The notes beneath the pieces were generated by a model. That model searched no databases. It was given only the letters and a program-made list of their open reading frames with translations, and had not been told where the DNA came from. The position numbers and the translations under genes are program-made. This document shows, one piece after another, positions 1 through 7,680 of a stretch of 32,218 bases of DNA (positions are counted from its first letter, which is position 1; every line of letters begins with the position of its first letter). Location: positions 1 to 32,218 of the IMG/VR virus record IMGVR_UViG_3300030329_003514; one strand, written 5' to 3'. The DNA is from a virus.

Positions 1-2704
1 TTATTGTCCCATTAGCATACATTTCAGCATCGCCATCTGAAGACATATAAACCTTAGTCACAGACCCATTACCAAGAGTTACTGAATTGTCTGCTACTCC
101 TGTCACTCCATATCCAATAACAGTTTGGTTAGTGGCAGAAGCGTCGTCTGTAGCTGTCTGACTGCCTAATAATGTATTATAAGTTCCAGCCACGATGGCA
201 TCACCTGAACTTTCACCAAAAGCCGTATTCGACCTTCCTGTAGCATTTTTGAGTGAGCCATATCCGACTGCCGTACAATGACCAGTTCCACCATCTCCCG
301 CTGTTAAGTCTTCTAAGGCTTGATAGCCAATCCCGACGCACCTATTAGCTGATGTCAGGGATGTGAGAGCAGATGAGCCTATTGCTACAGTTCCTCTGCT
401 ATTTGCAACATCGTTAGTGGCAGTAGATTGTAATGCTTCAAATCCAATAGCTACACATTGGTCTATGTTTCCTACACCAGCATTATAGCCTATTATAATA
501 TTATCATCACAACCAGATGAGTTTATAGCTGAACCAGCCCCAGAGCCTATAACAACATTATTGGTTTCACCACCATCTGCCGCTGATAAAGCATTGTAAC
601 CCATTACTGTATTATGAGAATTATTTCCCATTGCATCTCCCGCATGAGAACCTACTACTGTATTGCATTCTCCAGTACAAGTTACTAATGTGTTATATCC
701 AAATGCAGTATTATGATTTGCCGCTACAGTGGCTTTTCCACTCTGATAGCCAACAAATGTAGAATATTGAGCTTCTGTAATAGCCAACCCTGCATTATAT
801 CCCACAGCAACCGTACCATCTGCATCAGCATTATTAACTGCCGCTAAAGCCCCAGAGCCAACCGCAACACAATCAGAAGTTGTCGTGGAGACCAATAATG
901 CACTTTGTCCGATTGCGACATTTTCATCTCCAGTAGTTATCTCTTTCCCAGCACCATGTCCAATCAGAGTATTATTTAATCCACCAGAAGCAATATCTTC
1001 CCCAGCCAAATAACCCAATAATGTATTTCCAGAAGTGGAGTCTGCTCCACCAGTACCACCACTATCATTATTCGATAGTGAGATTCGGGAGTTGTCATCA
1101 ATGACCATACGAACATTACCAGCTCCAGCTTCTATCTTAGTCACACCATTTGTTTGGCAGGCTCCAATGGTGAATACTCCTGTACTTTGAGTGTTGGTAA
1201 TTCTTGCGGCTTGTGTATCTTCAGCACAGCCAAAGATAATCTTTGCTGTGGCATCGTGGTCAGAAATAATACTTATACCAGCGGATGTACTTCCTTCAAC
1301 CACCAACTCATCGGCATCTGCATGAGCAGTTGAACCACTATCAGCAGTTTTAACATGGAGCTTACCGAGAGGAGATGTCTCCCCAATCCCGCAGTTGCCT
1401 GAAGAGTCAATCGTCATTCTTGTGGGTAAAGTTTCACTCGATGGAGCTGTCTTAAAATGTAAACTACCGACAGAATTTGAAGTTGTTCTTTCAAATGTAA
1501 TTGCACCCCCCGGTGCATTGGTAGCGGCTTGATTTGACGAAATTCTAAAACCTATGCCTACTTCTTCATTATTATCATCTGCGGCATTTCTAATCATTAA
1601 AGCAAATTTATCTTGGTCGGCATCATCAGCCGCATCTAAAGATGTTTCTATCGTCAGTGGAGAATAAGGAGTAGTTGTGCCAATTCCTAATCTTCCTGAG
1701 CTATCCAACCTCATGCGCTCGGAACTATTAGATGCAAATACAAGCGAATTTCCATCATGGATATAACCAATCCATGCTTGATTCGTAGTGTTAGCGGTGT
1801 CGCACCAAGTGAGATAGCCAGAACCATCTGTCGGATTTGCTATTGTAATTCCACCCACTGAACCTGACCCAGAGCTAACGACTAAAGTCCTAGAACCTAT
1901 ATTATATGAACTGGGTGTAGCTGTATTTATTCCGACGTTTCCCGAACTATCAATTCTAAACTTCTCTGCATCATTAGTATGGATTGCTAAATAGTTATCA
2001 GTATGGTCATATTTAATACGACCAATATTTGTATCTCCAGAATCGCCAAAGTTGATATCACCAGTATCGTTTGTAGCTGAAATCATTTGCAGTCTTGCGC
2101 CTGTACTGGAACTTCCAGCTTCTATTTTAATGACTGCATTATTTGAATCATTTTGCACATGAAGAAGTTCATCTACATTCGCACCAGTTCCAATGCCCAT
2201 CAAACCAGCCGATGTGATTCTCATGCGTTCAGCTAACGCACCACTTGCAACTTCCGTACTAAATGCTATATGAGCAGAATCATTTGCTCCATCATTTTTT
2301 GCTGAAATTAATGCAAGCTGACCATCTACTGCTCTATTTCCAAATGATATTTCACCCAATGTTCCATCTGTTGCTGATGTGTACTGCTCAAAATACATTG
2401 TAGGTGCAGAGCCTGAAGGAGCAGAGATATGCAATGTACCAGTAGGGCTGGATTTGTTTATACCAATTTTTTGATTCGTCGTGTCCACAAGCAAAGTGTC
2501 GCCCCCGTCACTATCTTTCCTCACGAGGAAGGCTTCTGTATTGGTTACATCTATTACTGATGTACCTTCAATGATTTCGTCGAAACTAAGACTGCCATCT
2601 CCATCCACCTGGAGATCACCATTTATTACTAAATCTCCTGTAATTGTACCGCCTGAAGCGATTTGCGCGGATGTAGTGCTTATTAAATTCTTGAATGATG
2701 CCAT
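1..2704 (-). CDS. Tail fibre protein A (C-terminus beyond left edge)
   Basis: This open frame starts with ATG at 2704 (MASFKNLISTTSAQ) and runs off the left edge without a stop, giving 901 visible codons. The first ~85 residues look like a virion-anchoring domain. After that come units of the type SSGNVGINTATP, SSGRLGIGTTTP and SSGNCGIGETSP, then a long series of NTxIGxxAG-like repeats (NTLIGHGAG, NVAIGQSAL, NTAFGYNTL, NTVMGYNAL) resembling the beta-roll heads of trimeric adhesins. The last visible residues (LGNGSVTKVYMSSDGDAEMY) are what usually precedes an S74 intramolecular chaperone, so that domain is probably just outside the window. The role is inferred to be host recognition at the tail tip or side fibre. 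Residues from about 87 on are paralogous to fibre B at the right end, with a 77-bp stretch identical. Confidence 0.85.
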   Translation of the reverse strand, partial: MASFKNLISTTSAQIASGGTITGDLVINGDLQVDGDGSLSFDEIIEGTSVIDVTNTEAFLVRKDSDGGDTLLVDTTNQKIGINKSSPTGTLHISAPSGSAPTMYFEQYTSATDGTLGEISFGNRAVDGQLALISAKNDGANDSAHIAFSTEVASGALAERMRITSAGLMGIGTGANVDELLHVQNDSNNAVIKIEAGSSSTGARLQMISATNDTGDINFGDSGDTNIGRIKYDHTDNYLAIHTNDAEKFRIDSSGNVGINTATPSSYNIGSRTLVVSSGSGSVGGITIANPTDGSGYLTWCDTANTTNQAWIGYIHDGNSLVFASNSSERMRLDSSGRLGIGTTTPYSPLTIETSLDAADDADQDKFALMIRNAADDNNEEVGIGFRISSNQAATNAPGGAITFERTTSNSVGSLHFKTAPSSETLPTRMTIDSSGNCGIGETSPLGKLHVKTADSGSTAHADADELVVEGSTSAGISIISDHDATAKIIFGCAEDTQAARITNTQSTGVFTIGACQTNGVTKIEAGAGNVRMVIDDNSRISLSNNDSGGTGGADSTSGNTLLGYLAGEDIASGGLNNTLIGHGAGKEITTGDENVAIGQSALLVSTTTSDCVAVGSGALAAVNNADADGTVAVGYNAGLAITEAQYSTFVGYQSGKATVAANHNTAFGYNTLVTCTGECNTVVGSHAGDAMGNNSHNTVMGYNALSAADGGETNNVVIGSGAGSAINSSGCDDNIIIGYNAGVGNIDQCVAIGFEALQSTATNDVANSRGTVAIGSSALTSLTSANRCVGIGYQALEDLTAGDGGTGHCTAVGYGSLKNATGRSNTAFGESSGDAIVAGTYNTLLGSQTATDDASATNQTVIGYGVTGVADNSVTLGNGSVTKVYMSSDGDAEMYANGTI

Positions 2705-2713
2705 GATATACCT

Positions 2714-3046
2714 CTACGCTAAAACGATGCGTACAGTGGATGTAGCACCTTTACCCAAAAGATGTAAGTAGACAGTCGCACCTATACCTTGTGGAACATT
2801 GAGTTCATAAATAGTATCACCGCCAGCCAGATACAAACTGTTAGAAGCATTAATCATATCGCTGGCCGATGCGCTAAATCCGTAGTATACATCACTACTG
2901 GGTTGCAATATAATGCTATGTATAGCGCTGACATCTAAATTGTATTCAGTGCTTGTGGTTACACTTTGTGCGGATTGTACGGAATGATTTGCAGAACTGC
3001 TTATATTCAGTGACTCTACCACTGAATGCTTGGAAAGATCAGCCAT
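2714..3046 (-). CDS. Small virion-associated protein of unknown function (110 aa)
   Basis: The 110-residue protein is rich in Ser, Ala and small polar residues, has no membrane segment and no cysteine. A good ribosome site (AGGAG, about 8 bases upstream) precedes the ATG. It ends 10 bases before the fibre A start and lies downstream of the capsid gene, so it is cotranscribed with structural genes. The composition (SSDVYYGFSASAS, LYLAGGDTIYELNVPQG) suggests a beta-rich structural protein, for example a capsid decoration or fibre-associated protein, but I recognise no family and this is inference from place and composition only. Confidence 0.6.
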   Translation of the reverse strand: MADLSKHSVVESLNISSSANHSVQSAQSVTTSTEYNLDVSAIHSIILQPSSDVYYGFSASASDMINASNSLYLAGGDTIYELNVPQGIGATVYLHLLGKGATSTVRIVLA

Positions 3047-3106
3047 CTTGTTTCTCCTTTCTAAATGCCTTACCGAGCGTGACTTATCTCATGGGCATTT
3101 CGGTTA

Positions 3107-3292
3107 TTATTCTATGATACCTTGATTTCGTAAACTGGCATCTGATATTGATTTCATATGGATGGTTGGACTGGCAAACAATTTGCGAACTTTTTTTGAT
3201 TTGCATTTTGGGCAAGTAATCTTATCATCCTTGGACCATAATAGTTCCCATTTATAGGAACAACGATTACACAAAAAATCGTTAGTTTTCAT
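3107..3292 (-). CDS. Small zinc-ribbon protein (61 aa)
   Basis: The N-terminal half carries two CxxC knuckles, CNRC at residues 8-11 and CPKC at about 27-30, separated by about 15 residues with aromatic and Lys residues between them. This is the pattern of short zinc ribbons of the FmdB/rubredoxin-like type. The C-terminal half is basic and then polar. The ATG overlaps the TGA of the gene before it (ATGA), so translation is probably coupled. Zinc binding is well supported; the biological role is not known. Such proteins are common as orphan genes between capsid and tail genes in phages. Confidence 0.65.
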   Translation of the reverse strand: MKTNDFLCNRCSYKWELLWSKDDKITCPKCKSKKVRKLFASPTIHMKSISDASLRNQGIIE

Positions 3293-3450
3293 TTCTTTTT
3301 CTTTAAACTAATTTTTTTCTTGGCTTTCTTCACGACACCATCAATATTACAAGGTTCGCAGCCATCAGCGATATATTGATCGATTTGTTCTTTACTTATG
3401 CTATCAACTTTGCCGAATACAGAGCCATCTTTTCTTTTAAAGTATTTCAT
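3289..3450 (-). CDS. Small Lys-rich protein (53 aa)
   Basis: The frame starts MKYFKRKDGSVFGKVDSISK and ends in a run of lysines (KKISLKKKK). It is preceded by AAGGAG 6-7 bases before the ATG and directly follows the terminator hairpin behind the capsid gene. The stop overlaps the start of the zinc-ribbon gene by the ATGA arrangement. It has a CEPC pair near residue 31-34. It resembles short phage head-region proteins that begin with a YxxKDGS-like beta hairpin, but I assign no function. Confidence 0.55.
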   Translation of the reverse strand: MKYFKRKDGSVFGKVDSISKEQIDQYIADGCEPCNIDGVVKKAKKKISLKKKK

Positions 3451-3462
3451 ATTATCTCCTTG

Positions 3463-3497
3463 AAAAATAGCGGGATGATAAACACCACCCCGCTATT
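3463..3497 (-). terminator. Hairpin terminator behind the capsid gene
   Basis: On the minus strand AATAGCGGG (3497-3489) and CCCGCTATT (3474-3466) form a perfect 9-bp stem with a 14-base loop, followed by a T run at 3467-3463. It starts 19 bases after the capsid stop. The next gene begins only 13 bases beyond the T run, so this is probably a partial terminator that lowers expression of the genes downstream of the capsid gene relative to capsid, not a true end of the operon. Confidence 0.75.
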
Positions 3498-3515
3498 ATT
3501 ATGAGTAATCCAGGT

Positions 3516-4628
3516 TTATGGATTGTTGAAGTTAACCACTCCAAGTGATGTGCTGGAAGCACCATGTGATAAAGACGCGCCAAACAAAATGTCGGCTACC
3601 ACGCTTGTGGCGAGGTGGTCAATATCATAGGCCGACTGCACGCGAGGTGCAATCTGCATTGCCATGTACACTGCTTCTTTTTTGAAAACAGACGCACTTT
3701 CATCACCTGTGCCACCATCATCATCCCAATCAGTTGAGATGTATGTTGGCATACCATAGATCATGCCTACGCCTCCAGAGACATTAGGATTCTGCTCATC
3801 ACCTCTGCGAGATGAATCATAGAAATCCTGTAGACTCAAGAGATACATGTACGCAGCAGGAGAAGCATACAAGAATGTTTCACCATCTGCGTAATCAAAA
3901 CCTGCATCAAGCAGCTTTTGAAGTCCAGTACGCAAGAGTGCGGATGTGACTTGATTGTCTGTTCCAAGAGTTACATCATTACCAGTTGCGGATTGGATAA
4001 TATCCACTGCCAAGTAGTTTTCTACCTTTTTCGCCAGCGCATAGCCCATAGATTGAGCATATGCACCAAAAAGGTTTGCACTTTCTTGGACGCGAACAAT
4101 ATCATCAATACGTTTTGCTTCGTAATGATGTTGATCAACACTAATTGTGACTTCACCATCAGTATTGTTGGTGTAAGTTACCGCAGTTCCTGCGGATTTC
4201 GATGCAGCAGTCTCCTCTGTTACCTTGGGGATATGTAAAGTATCGCCAGTGGGCATTTCGGATGAGAAGTCCATCACCTGATTACGTAAGACAAACTTAC
4301 GTTCTGCATAGTCTAATATGGCATCCCGCCATCAAGTGTTACAGTGAGTTTTTTATCTCACATCCCAGCGTTTCCACTGGGTATCGGCATATCTCTTCTA
4401 CTCAGTAAGTGGTCGCGGACTCGTGGATGGATTATATCTTTTCACCATCTATGCTCTGCCCCTGGCTGCGCTAAACGCAGCCTTCGGTTCGGATTGCCTT
4501 ATGCTAATGCACTTAGGTTTCCCGCTTAATTCCGCAATAATAATAATCATAGTTACCTATGAAAACGTCCTGTCGAACTCAGGGATGAACTTAGCCGCCG
4601 TGGTGGGTGTTACGTTACCATCAGCCAT
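3516..4628 (-). CDS. Major capsid protein, split by a group I intron (exons 4628-4576 and 4332-3516)
   Basis: Joining exon 1 (4628-4576, 17 codons plus 2 bases) to exon 2 (4332-3516) gives 289 residues and restores ...AAKFIPELWRDAILDYAERK..., the FIPE(I/L)W N-terminal signature of P22-coat-like HK97-fold capsid proteins. Further downstream GDTLHIPKVT (the typical GD-hIPK strand), a long helix with RIDDIVRVQESANL and GYALAKKVENYL, and a Gly-rich C-terminal region follow. The start ATG at 4628 has AAGGA seven bases upstream and follows the scaffold gene directly. Unspliced RNA would give only a 23-residue peptide (stop within the intron); a GTG-initiated frame beginning at 4277 would lack 36 residues including the conserved motif. 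The family assignment rests on motifs and on position downstream of scaffold, portal and terminase. Exon borders are inferred from frame, the protein motif, and the U-before / G-at-end rules of group I introns. Confidence 0.85.
4333..4575 (-). ncRNA. ORF-less group I intron in the capsid gene (IA-like)
   Basis: This 243-nt sequence interrupts codon 18 of the capsid gene. Helices, in intron numbering (base 1 = 4575): hairpin 15-28 CATAG-GTAA-CTATG (P2); P3 TTGCGGA 39-45 with TCCGCGA 157-163; P4 CGGG 52-55 with TCCG 83-86; P5 CCT 59-61 with AGG 77-79, extended by GTGC/GCAT; P6 GGCTGCG 94-100 with CGCAGCC 106-112; P7 GCAT 122-125 with ATGC 186-189, giving the G-C pair expected at the guanosine site; P7.1-like GATGG 127-131 with CCATC 146-150; P8 167-178; P9 CCCAGTG 195-201 with CGCTGGG 206-212 around a GAAA loop; P9.1 GTGAG/CTCAC 215-232. 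The sequence ends in G (4333) and exon 1 ends in U. GCGGGAAACCTAAG and AGAGATATGCC match the conserved P and S elements. P1 is weak: GAGTT of the exon may pair with GACgTT 7-12, with U.G at the splice site. There is no room for a homing endonuclease. Confidence 0.85.
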
Positions 4629-4639
4629 TTTTCAATTCC

Positions 4640-5185
4640 TTATTGACTTTTACGCTTGTAGGAATCCACGATATTGCTCCAATTCATGCGTCTATCTTCG
4701 TCTTTTATTTTACGCAGTTCAACACTGCTATCATTCATAGGCGCAGATGGAGCGCTGGATACCGCCAAGCGTTGATTTCTAAATTTCTTGACAATTGCAC
4801 GAAGTGAATCTATGGGTAGCTTCCCAAATGCTTCGTGATCATCCTCGGGTAATTCACTAAGAAGTTCCGCACGTAATGACGCTTCTTGTTTTTGCGCCAT
4901 CTCAACAATGGGTTCGAGTTCCTGGAGCTTAGTAGCTCTTTCTTCGGCAAGAGACTTCCATTGTTCCTGTTCTTCTAATTGTGAAATCCGAGTATTCTCG
5001 ATTTCTTTGCGGAGTTTTGCAAGTTCTTGCTCTGCGCTTTGGGCGCGAGATCGATATTTCTTGCTCTCCGCTATCAGATTACCAACTTCGAGTTGCTGTT
5101 GGTTCTGTTCTGCTTTTTGTTCTGGACCTACAGGATCAAGTGTAGATTCTGGCACTTCCTGTGCAACTGCTTGTTCTTCGGACAT
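4640..5185 (-). CDS. Scaffolding protein (181 aa)
   Basis: The protein is highly charged and mostly helical: an acidic N-terminus (MSEEQAVAQEVPESTLDP), a long coiled coil of Glu, Lys, Gln and Arg from about residue 40 to 115 (AEQELAKLRKEIENTRISQL), and a basic C-terminal tail ending VDSYKRKSQ. This composition, the length of 181 residues and the place directly upstream of the capsid gene (12 bases apart) are typical of phage scaffolding proteins, whose basic C-terminal helix-turn-helix contacts the coat protein. The family is recognised by architecture, not by a catalytic motif. No protease gene is visible next to it. Confidence 0.8.
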   Translation of the reverse strand: MSEEQAVAQEVPESTLDPVGPEQKAEQNQQQLEVGNLIAESKKYRSRAQSAEQELAKLRKEIENTRISQLEEQEQWKSLAEERATKLQELEPIVEMAQKQEASLRAELLSELPEDDHEAFGKLPIDSLRAIVKKFRNQRLAVSSAPSAPMNDSSVELRKIKDEDRRMNWSNIVDSYKRKSQ

Positions 5186-5194
5186 ACTGCCCTC

Positions 5195-5659
5195 CTATAT
5201 GTTGATTTGAACGCGTGTCTTGCTCATGCGTGATAGGTTCTTGCCAATTGTATTGGCGAAGTCTTTGACGATTCCGTTTTCAACAAAATCGCCTAATTCT
5301 TGGTTTTCTGCGATGGATCGCTTTGGTAATCGCTTGTCAGGCACGCCAGTGCTATGCTCCATCATCTTTGTTCCTTGCTTATTTTTCTTAATACCATATA
5401 AAAACTGAATTTCCTGATTCTTTTTAACAGTCACACGCTGTACATCAAATGCATTAAGCATTTTACCAGTGAGTTTCAGATCAACTGCGCTGCGTGACAC
5501 TCCCTTGCGTTTAGCATAAGCGGGATTATATGGCTTAAAAGGTTTATTTTCAAAATCAAAACCTGCACTAATCTGTTTTTTATGGTTTTTGACAGCATTA
5601 TCTGCCATATCTTTTACATCAGATTTAGTAAACTTGAGTATATCTTGAAATTTAAACAT
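5195..5659 (-). CDS. Virion morphogenesis / head-tail joining protein (154 aa)
   Basis: The sequence is basic and begins with a helix (SDVKDMADNAVKNHKKQI) followed by NKPFKPYNPAYAKRKG and LKLTGKMLNAF. The pattern of a Pro/Tyr-rich loop with xYAKRKG, then LxxTGxMLxAF, is what I know from the phage virion morphogenesis (Mu gpG-like) and HK97 gp10-like families. It lies between the Mu-F-like gene (8-bp overlap at its start) and the scaffold gene, which fits a head or head-tail completion role. The exact role is inference. Confidence 0.6.
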   Translation of the reverse strand: MFKFQDILKFTKSDVKDMADNAVKNHKKQISAGFDFENKPFKPYNPAYAKRKGVSRSAVDLKLTGKMLNAFDVQRVTVKKNQEIQFLYGIKKNKQGTKMMEHSTGVPDKRLPKRSIAENQELGDFVENGIVKDFANTIGKNLSRMSKTRVQINI

Positions 5660-6323
5660 TGATTGGTTTAAAGTAATGCCTGCAATTTACGCCACCACCA
5701 TGCTCAAATCCATCTGCTTTAATTTGACGTATCTCATCTATCGTTAGTGGATCACTGGCAAGAAAGGTTCTACAAATAGGACGAGTTTTCTCATCATCAG
5801 GACCTATATATTCATATAATGTATCTTCTGGCTCATCTAAGGCCATGACAGCAATGACAGAACGTCTATAGTCACCTAAAAGTGTGCCAATTATATTTTC
5901 CATGCGTGGAACATTTGATCTTACCGATGTACGCATTACATCTTTCAATGCTTCACCACGTAAACCGCTTGACAATCCACTAACCATAGAATTTTGCATT
6001 GCGTTGGTCACCTGTCTCGTTACGCCTTCAATTCCTTGGCGCTGTAAATTTTGTAAAGCCACAAGTTGTATTTCGGATGCACGCCCAAAAAACGGCAAAT
6101 CATCAAGAATATCTTCCGTTGTAGCCATAAAGGAGTTAATTGCGGTAGAAAAGCGTAACTCGTCAACAAAATAGGACGTAAAGTCAATTGCAGCGATAAC
6201 TCCCAATATTTCAGTTGTAGATAAACCTTCTTCTTCCAATTCATCCACATCTTGCTGAAATCCATTGATTGCGACATCGAGACTATTTTCATAGCTGTTA
6301 ACTGCCTGGTCTATTGTTGGCAT
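5652..6323 (-). CDS. Minor head protein, Mu gpF / SPP1 gp7 type
   Basis: The 223-residue protein is helical in its first 150 residues. Its C-terminal ~60 residues hold the signature of the Mu-F-like minor head domain: YIGPDDEKTRPICRTFLAS, then a spaced GGGVNCRHYFKPI with Cys and His residues that are strongly kept in the family. Family members ride inside the procapsid bound to portal and are thought to act in DNA delivery or head assembly. It overlaps the end of the portal gene by 26 bases, the usual portal-MuF order. It is shorter than many members, which have ~300 residues. Confidence 0.85.
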   Translation of the reverse strand: MPTIDQAVNSYENSLDVAINGFQQDVDELEEEGLSTTEILGVIAAIDFTSYFVDELRFSTAINSFMATTEDILDDLPFFGRASEIQLVALQNLQRQGIEGVTRQVTNAMQNSMVSGLSSGLRGEALKDVMRTSVRSNVPRMENIIGTLLGDYRRSVIAVMALDEPEDTLYEYIGPDDEKTRPICRTFLASDPLTIDEIRQIKADGFEHGGGVNCRHYFKPINV

Positions 6324-7668
6324 TGCTTGTTAGGATGTTAAGTAAACGATTTTGCGGAACTTCTTCTTGATTAACAGCGTCTTGCTGTTCTTGAAAACGT
6401 GCGCGATCCATTTCACTGGCATCGGGATTGTGATAGTCGAACCAATCCATAGGACTTGATAACTGTCTCGAAAAACGCCAATCCCACAGAGCAATCTCCG
6501 CTTCAGGTGTAAGTGCGTAGTTCGGTTCGAGAAAATCAACACTATATTCATCTCCTACGTTCACATTCGCTTCAATCTCCAAAATTCTTTTGTCTACTTG
6601 ATACCTGCGCTGTTCCCAAGGTCGCCATGTATCTTCCGTCATTGCATTGCGCTCATCGACATTCTCCATTTCGATTATACTTAAACTCGCTGCGCTGGGC
6701 GCATTGCCTGAGTCATCTCTGGCATATTTGGCGCGGATATGGTTGTTATTTAGAGTAGTTTCCACTAAAAATCTTGTCGAGTCGATAATCTGATTCAGAT
6801 TACCACCACTGGATGTCACACCAAAATTACTTTGCTCTGGTAAATACAAAATTTTGTCCGTACCAATAGTAATACGTGATGGATCATCGACTCCAGTAAC
6901 AAATTTAATTCCCAAACACCCATAACGGATAGCAAGATTCAATTCTAATAGCGCTACATTCACTGCTAAGTCAGTTTGTACTACATCCATTGCGTCACCT
7001 ACGTGATAATCACGGATCGGTGGGTAGCGGTGGCAAAAAGTCACTGGTAGCATACCATACGGATTTAAATCCTGATCATTGACACTGATAATCGTACCAT
7101 CTTCATCAACTAAAAAATGCCTTCCAGGGACACCATAACGTTCTTCCGTCCACACAGCGTGAACCACATCATTCATACGTGCATTACCTTGATTCTCAAT
7201 CGGATACATAATACCGATAGGCTTATCTCTCGCATCGCCAGCTAAAAATAGCGGTGTGAAGTGAGATAGAATCTCGTATTCTACTTTTTGCGTTACTTCA
7301 TTCCATTTGGAACGAAACGCCATTGTTCCCAGTAAAAAGGTCAAACGCTCCAGGATTCTACGCTGCGCCTGTAAACTATGCTTATCGATATACGATAAAT
7401 AAGACTCACTGGCACGCATGCGCGGTGGACGTTTGTATGTCATTGAGCGCAGACTACAGACGCGACGTGTTAAATTATTTTGTGGGATCACTGTTTGACG
7501 TAATGTCTCTGGCCCGAAGTAATCACTAACATAACTGTCAAGATTGATACCTTCGTAGAAGTCCATCAAATAATCACGCTCACGAGTGCGCTCATCCTCG
7601 ATATACTGTAAGTTTTGTTTTAACGCAGATAATATTGCGCTTTCTGATTGATCTTGGATAGTAAGCAT
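6298..7668 (-). CDS. Portal protein (456 aa)
   Basis: The length, the place between large terminase and the Mu-F-like gene, and features such as the N-terminal YLMDFYEGINLDSYVSDYFG segment, a central beta-rich part with PVTFCHRYPP and a long helical region followed by EIEANVNVGDEYSVDFLEPN identify it as the portal, the dodecameric DNA gateway at one capsid vertex. The C-terminus is Gln/Asn-rich. The ATG at 7668 follows the terminase stop by 12 bases (GGTAGAAG upstream serves as ribosome site). Family assignment rests mainly on gene order and size, with motif support moderate. Confidence 0.8.
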   Translation of the reverse strand: MLTIQDQSESAILSALKQNLQYIEDERTRERDYLMDFYEGINLDSYVSDYFGPETLRQTVIPQNNLTRRVCSLRSMTYKRPPRMRASESYLSYIDKHSLQAQRRILERLTFLLGTMAFRSKWNEVTQKVEYEILSHFTPLFLAGDARDKPIGIMYPIENQGNARMNDVVHAVWTEERYGVPGRHFLVDEDGTIISVNDQDLNPYGMLPVTFCHRYPPIRDYHVGDAMDVVQTDLAVNVALLELNLAIRYGCLGIKFVTGVDDPSRITIGTDKILYLPEQSNFGVTSSGGNLNQIIDSTRFLVETTLNNNHIRAKYARDDSGNAPSAASLSIIEMENVDERNAMTEDTWRPWEQRRYQVDKRILEIEANVNVGDEYSVDFLEPNYALTPEAEIALWDWRFSRQLSSPMDWFDYHNPDASEMDRARFQEQQDAVNQEEVPQNRLLNILTSNANNRPGS

Positions 7669-7680
7669 ATTCTTCTACCT

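Noticed and set aside
3063-3100. AAATGCC/GGCATTT inverted repeat as a terminator
   Set aside because: The 7-bp stem has a 24-base loop and no T run on the coding strand.
4278-4640. A frameshift or sequencing error in the capsid gene
   Set aside because: The gap is 243 bases with stops in all relevant frames and many paired elements in group I order; one or two base errors cannot explain it, and excision at U/G borders restores the protein exactly.
4344-4740. Plus-strand open frames of 61-105 codons in and near the intron
   Set aside because: They mirror structured RNA and the opposite strand of exon 1 and scaffold, have no ribosome sites and odd composition.
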